A stretch of DNA of 64,000 bases from Aeromicrobium choanae. GTDB lineage: Bacteria; Actinomycetota; Actinomycetes; Propionibacteriales; Nocardioidaceae. The translations under genes and the position numbers were made by a program. The stretch covers positions 1,054,001-1,118,000 of the forward strand of contig NZ_LT796768.1 in the NCBI RefSeq assembly GCF_900167475.1. The letters run 5' to 3'. Below, piece by piece: positions 60,792 through 64,000 of the stretch (positions are counted from its first letter, which is position 1; each line of letters begins with the position of its first letter). Under the pieces are notes generated by a model. It was not told where the DNA came from. It saw only the letters and a list, made by a program, of their open reading frames with translations, and ran no database searches.

Positions 60792-62789
60792 TCAGTCTGA
60801 CATCGAGGCGACGGCCTGCGCAGCGGTCCGCCGCGGCTCGAACACGCCGGTGCGCGCGATCTCGCGGTAGAGGACCGGCGCCAGGGTGGCCGAGTACGTC
60901 GCCGAGACGTGGTTGTAGTCGCGGTAGACGTTGACCCCGCCGATCACCGCCGGGCACCGCCCGTCCACGCAGAACAGGGGCATCGTGTCGACGAAGTGGG
61001 CACCCTCGAGCTGCTCGGCCGCCGGCTCGAAGGGATCGAACTCCGGCACGAGGTCCTCGACCGGGACGTCGCACTTCGACCAGTCGCGCGAGTCGAGCTC
61101 GGTCAGACAGTCCAGCGTGTCCTCCCGCAGCCGGGGGTTGTCGCGCAGGGCCACGACCGGCACGCCCGCCTCGACCACCGGCTTCCAGGCCTCCACGTGA
61201 CTGGCCACCTGGCGGGGCTTCGGGCCCTTCATCCGGCCGTTGTACGCGGTCGTGACGACGACGTCGTAGTCACGGACATGGTCCTCGAGCCAGTCCGCCA
61301 GCCGTGCGCGCCACACGTCGCACCTCGGTCCGCGCTCGGTGTCCTTGCGGTCCAGGACCGGCAGGGTGCTCCACCCGCAGCTGGCCTTCGCCGCGGCGTC
61401 CACCTCGACCACGCCGCGCTCGTCGAGCCGGCGGAACGCCCCCAGCAGCACGCGGGCGTGGGAGTCGCCCAGCACGAGCACGCGGGGCACGTCGGGATCC
61501 GGGCTCGCGTCCTCGCCCAGCTGGCAGACGTCGAGGTCGGCGTCGTCCGGGACGGACCAGCAGTCGAGGTAGGACTCGAAGTCCCACCGTGCCCGGTTCA
61601 ACGGCGGACGGATGACGCCGTCGAGCTCGGGGTTGGCGCAGTCGCGACCCTCGCTCACGGCGGCCATCGTCATCGCGCCGAGGCAGGCGGGCAGGTCGGC
61701 CGTCATCACGCTCTCGACCCGCGCGACGTCGCTCTCGATGGCCTCCACCCGGTCGATGCCGGGCACGGTGACCAGGAACGCCGCGAGCACCGAGGCGGCC
61801 GCCACGGCGACCCAGACTCCCCCGCGATCGACGAGGGCGCGGACGGCGGCGACCAGACCCACCGTGGCGACGGCGGCGGCGCCCACCACGAGCAGGAGAG
61901 CGCCACGGTCGCGCAGGCCGAGGTCGCGGCCCAACACCTCAGGCGCGAGGCGCAGCGCGGGTCCGGCCCAGCACAGGCCGGCCCACGCGACGGCGCCGAA
62001 CCACGCGGCCACCCGCGGGCCGAGGAGCACGGCGGGCGAACCCGGGGCGGGGCCGCTCAGGACCAGGACGAGGCCGACCACGGCGCCCGTGACGGTGGCC
62101 AGGACCCCGCCCGAGCCGAGGACGGCGATGCACGGCACGGCGAAGGTCGTGAGCCAGGCGACGAGGGCGAGATCGCGCCGCTCGACCGCCTCGGCCGGGC
62201 CTGCCATCGCGAGCGAGACGAGCACGCCGAGTCCGACCGGCCAGAACCTCGTCCCGAGGTGGGCGGCCGGGTCGAAGGCCCACCAGGCGAAGGAGGCGAC
62301 CGACAGGACCAGCACGATGAGGCCGAGCCCGCTCGCCAGCCGGCCCGCGACCCATCGGAGCACGAGGACCAGCACGGCCGACTGCACCAGCAGGGCGACG
62401 ATCCAGAAGAGGGCGACGGGCGACTCGGCGTCGACCCCGCGGATGTTGGTGGCCGCGAAGGCCGCCTCGCGGATGTCGCGCAGCACCGGCTCCCACTCGC
62501 CGAGGTCGAGCCAGCGCTGCACGGCCAGGCCCGTGGCCACCAGGACGAGCAACGGAGGGACGAGCAGGCGCAGGCCGGCGCCGAGGGCGGGCCCGAGCGG
62601 GCGCCGCCGCTCCACGAGCAGCGCGTGCCCCAGCAGGGCGCCGGCTGCGACCAGCAGGATCTCGGTGGCCGCTGCCGCACCCGGCAGGCGACCGGGCCAG
62701 TACAGGCCGAGCACGACCAGCGCCGAGGCGGCGCCCGCGATCGTGCACCACGCAGTGGTGGCTCGTCCCCCGGTCGTCACGTTCGTCAA
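60792..62789 (-). CDS. Multi-pass membrane protein with SGNH domain and degenerate acyltransferase-3 region
   Basis: The 665-aa protein has about ten helices (residues 10-350) followed by an SGNH domain with [16 protein letters not shown] and [21 protein letters not shown], nearly the same as the OafA-type protein at 41061-43109. In the membrane half the catalytic R-x10-H is absent: the aligned stretch reads [14 protein letters not shown]. Thus the acetyl-transfer domain seems to have lost its active site while the esterase-like SGNH domain keeps Ser and Asp/His. It may be an inactive or altered-specificity partner. It begins near the divergent gene at 62827. Confidence 0.75.
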   Translation of the reverse strand: MTNVTTGGRATTAWCTIAGAASALVVLGLYWPGRLPGAAAATEILLVAAGALLGHALLVERRRPLGPALGAGLRLLVPPLLVLVATGLAVQRWLDLGEWEPVLRDIREAAFAATNIRGVDAESPVALFWIVALLVQSAVLVLVLRWVAGRLASGLGLIVLVLSVASFAWWAFDPAAHLGTRFWPVGLGVLVSLAMAGPAEAVERRDLALVAWLTTFAVPCIAVLGSGGVLATVTGAVVGLVLVLSGPAPGSPAVLLGPRVAAWFGAVAWAGLCWAGPALRLAPEVLGRDLGLRDRGALLLVVGAAAVATVGLVAAVRALVDRGGVWVAVAAASVLAAFLVTVPGIDRVEAIESDVARVESVMTADLPACLGAMTMAAVSEGRDCANPELDGVIRPPLNRARWDFESYLDCWSVPDDADLDVCQLGEDASPDPDVPRVLVLGDSHARVLLGAFRRLDERGVVEVDAAAKASCGWSTLPVLDRKDTERGPRCDVWRARLADWLEDHVRDYDVVVTTAYNGRMKGPKPRQVASHVEAWKPVVEAGVPVVALRDNPRLREDTLDCLTELDSRDWSKCDVPVEDLVPEFDPFEPAAEQLEGAHFVDTMPLFCVDGRCPAVIGGVNVYRDYNHVSATYSATLAPVLYREIARTGVFEPRRTAAQAVASMSD

Positions 62790-62814
62790 CCCTACGTGGC
62801 GCCGCCAGGTGACC

Positions 62815-62820
62815 TACTGT
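62815..62820 (+). promoter_or_regulatory. Candidate leaderless -10 element for the Cys-rich protein
   Basis: TACTGT is followed by 6 nt (gtgacc) and the GTG at 62827. Confidence 0.45.
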
Positions 62821-62826
62821 GTGACC

Positions 62827-63567
62827 GTGCCCGAGGTCGACCTGGGATTCCCCCGCTCCTTCGTGGAGTTCGCGAACCCTGACGACGCCACCGAGGTCTT
62901 CCGCTGCGACCTCACGTGGCTCACGTCGCGGTGGACCTGCATCTTCGGCGCGGGCTGCCCCGGGATCTACGCGAATGCCCCCGACTCCGGCTGCTGCACG
63001 CTGGGGGCGCACTTCAGCGACGAGGACGACCACGCCCGGGTCGCCGGCTTCGTGGATCGCCTCGACCCCACCGAGTGGGAGCTGCACGACCTGGGACACC
63101 GGGACGGATGGACCGAGCGCGACGAGGACGGCGAGCTCAAGACGCGCGTCGCGGACGGCGCCTGCATCTTCCACAACTCCCGCGACTTCCCCGGCGGCTA
63201 CGGCTGCGCGCTCCACGCCCACGCACTGGCCACCGGCCTCGAGCCCCACACGACGAAGCCCGACGTGTGCTGGCAGCTGCCCCTGCGACGGCAGTTCCGC
63301 GAGGTCGACCCGGGCGACGGCTCCTCCTACACCGAGGTCAGCATCGGTGAGTACACCCGCGCCGGCTGGGGCCCGGGCGGAGCCGACCTCGACTGGTACT
63401 GCTCGTCGAACACCGAGGCCCACGTGGCCGCCGATCCGGTCTACGTGGGCAATCGCGCCGAGCTGACCGCGCTCATGGGCGAGGCGGGCTACGCCGAGCT
63501 CGTACTGCACTGCGAGCGCTTCGTCGCGGCGGGGCGGCCCGTGCCGCACCCCGCGGACCGAAGGTGA
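62827..63567 (+). CDS. Conserved Cys-rich protein of unknown function
   Basis: The 246-aa protein has many paired cysteines: [61 protein letters not shown] and LHCERF. This suggests a metal or Fe-S site, in the style of small-cluster proteins. It stands next to ppx as Rv0495c does in M. tuberculosis, and is probably its counterpart. GTG 62827 fits the promoter hexamer; a GTG at 62821 with AGGTGA upstream is an alternative. The function is unknown. Confidence 0.7.
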   Translation: MPEVDLGFPRSFVEFANPDDATEVFRCDLTWLTSRWTCIFGAGCPGIYANAPDSGCCTLGAHFSDEDDHARVAGFVDRLDPTEWELHDLGHRDGWTERDEDGELKTRVADGACIFHNSRDFPGGYGCALHAHALATGLEPHTTKPDVCWQLPLRRQFREVDPGDGSSYTEVSIGEYTRAGWGPGGADLDWYCSSNTEAHVAADPVYVGNRAELTALMGEAGYAELVLHCERFVAAGRPVPHPADRR

Positions 63568-63609
63568 CCCTGACTGCGACGCCGATCACATGGCGGGCAA
63601 CAATGCCGT

Positions 63610-64000
63610 ATGCACCTCGATCATCTGTCGTTCGCAGTCGGACCGGCCGGTCTCATCGAGACCACGACCGAGCTGAGTGAGAAGTTCGGCTCCGTGTTCC
63701 AGGCCGGCGGCATCCACCCCCGCTTCGGCACCAACAACATGATCCTGCCGCTCAAGAACCGCCAGTACCTCGAGGTCGTCGAGGCGCTCGAGCACCCCGC
63801 CTCCGACAAGGCGCCCTTCGGCCAGGCCGTCAAAGCGCGCTCCGAGCTCGGTGGCGGCTGGATGGGCTGGTGCGTGTCGGTCGACGACATCGCGCCCGTG
63901 GAGCACCGCATCGGCCGTCACGCCGTGCCGGGCAACCGCCATCGTCCCGACGGCTACAACCTGACGTGGAAGCAGATCGGCGTCCACGGCATGCGCGCCG
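63610..64000 (+). CDS. Glyoxalase-like (VOC) domain protein, truncated by window edge
   Basis: At least 130 residues are visible and the gene runs off the right edge. It begins MHLDHLSFAVGPAGLIETT, a metal-ligand His in the first strand, and continues with FQAGGIHPRFGTNNMIL, LKNRQYLEVVEAL and MGWCVSVDDIAPVE. This matches glyoxalase-like domain proteins. No ribosome site is clear. The substrate is unknown. Confidence 0.75.
   Translation, partial: MHLDHLSFAVGPAGLIETTTELSEKFGSVFQAGGIHPRFGTNNMILPLKNRQYLEVVEALEHPASDKAPFGQAVKARSELGGGWMGWCVSVDDIAPVEHRIGRHAVPGNRHRPDGYNLTWKQIGVHGMRA

Noticed and set aside
1..64000. CRISPR arrays, toxin-antitoxin pairs, restriction systems, biosynthetic clusters
   Set aside because: I looked for regularly spaced repeats, paired small genes and typical enzyme sets and found none that could be supported. 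The window is mostly core metabolism.

Overview
The window is about 70% GC, densely coded and mostly read from the minus strand. Its content (actinobacterial nuo operon, a menaquinone pathway, Rex, bS22, BldC/excisionase-type HTH) fits an actinomycete. The overall look suggests the Nocardioidaceae (Aeromicrobium/Nocardioides-like), but I infer this from gene content without a database search. From about 12 to 63.6 kb the gene neighbourhoods resemble Mycobacterium tuberculosis Rv0495c-Rv0558 (ppx, sugar isomerase, proC, HTH, bS22, galE-like, acyltransferase, SerB-like HAD, mmpL, glutaredoxin, hemA-C-D-B, hemL, phosphoglycerate-mutase-like, resA, ccdA, resB, ccsB, menA/E/C/D, menG). It therefore looks like conserved chromosome core rather than an accessory island.

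Layout. (1) 1-11.9 kb: complex I operon nuoA-nuoL (nuoL runs off the left edge), with nearly every junction translationally coupled. A Rex-type operator lies in front of nuoA. (2) 11.9-27 kb: menaquinone synthesis (menG, menF, menD, menC, menE, menA). Interleaved are a winged-helix protein, an SGNH esterase, a secreted beta-propeller protein, a GMC-oxidoreductase/aldehyde-dehydrogenase pair, a Cds1-like PLP enzyme and small membrane proteins. (3) 27.4-29.3 kb: an ABC-2 exporter. (4) 29.4-33.9 kb: the system II cytochrome c maturation operon (resA-ccdA-resB-ccsB) led by a histidine phosphatase. (5) 33.9-41 kb: haem genes hemL, hemB, hemD, hemC, hemA and rex, with a second Rex-type operator in front of rex. 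(6) 41-46.3 kb: a surface polysaccharide module (OafA-type acyltransferase, pyruvyl transferase), a glutaredoxin and an acyl-CoA ligase. (7) 46.4-50.8 kb: HAD phosphatase, TetR regulator divergent from an MMPL exporter, and a small Lys/Ala-rich secreted protein. (8) 50.9-57.7 kb: ECF-like sigma factor with a membrane partner, acyltransferase, epimerase, bS22, HTH protein, HDAC-like deacetylase, proC and LOG. (9) 57.7-64 kb: BASS transporter, VOC proteins, sugar isomerase, Ppx/GppA, a second SGNH membrane protein, a Cys-rich conserved protein and a truncated glyoxalase-like gene.

Together the genes build and regulate the respiratory chain: NADH dehydrogenase, its quinone, cytochrome c maturation and haem. 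Rex, the NADH/NAD+ sensor, sits inside the window, and candidate operators precede both nuo and its own hem operon. Many transcription units have a TANNNT hexamer 6-7 nt before an ATG/GTG, the arrangement expected of leaderless mRNAs.

I saw no CRISPR array, prophage, transposase, rRNA or tRNA. I did not find an obviously new multi-gene system. The most unusual signals are small-scale: a 17-nt tandem repeat that makes a chain of stop/start codons between hemC and hemD, a rearranged partial copy of the nuoC 3' end between nuoC and nuoD, palindromic repeats inserted inside operons, and a long hairpin in the leader of the HTH gene.
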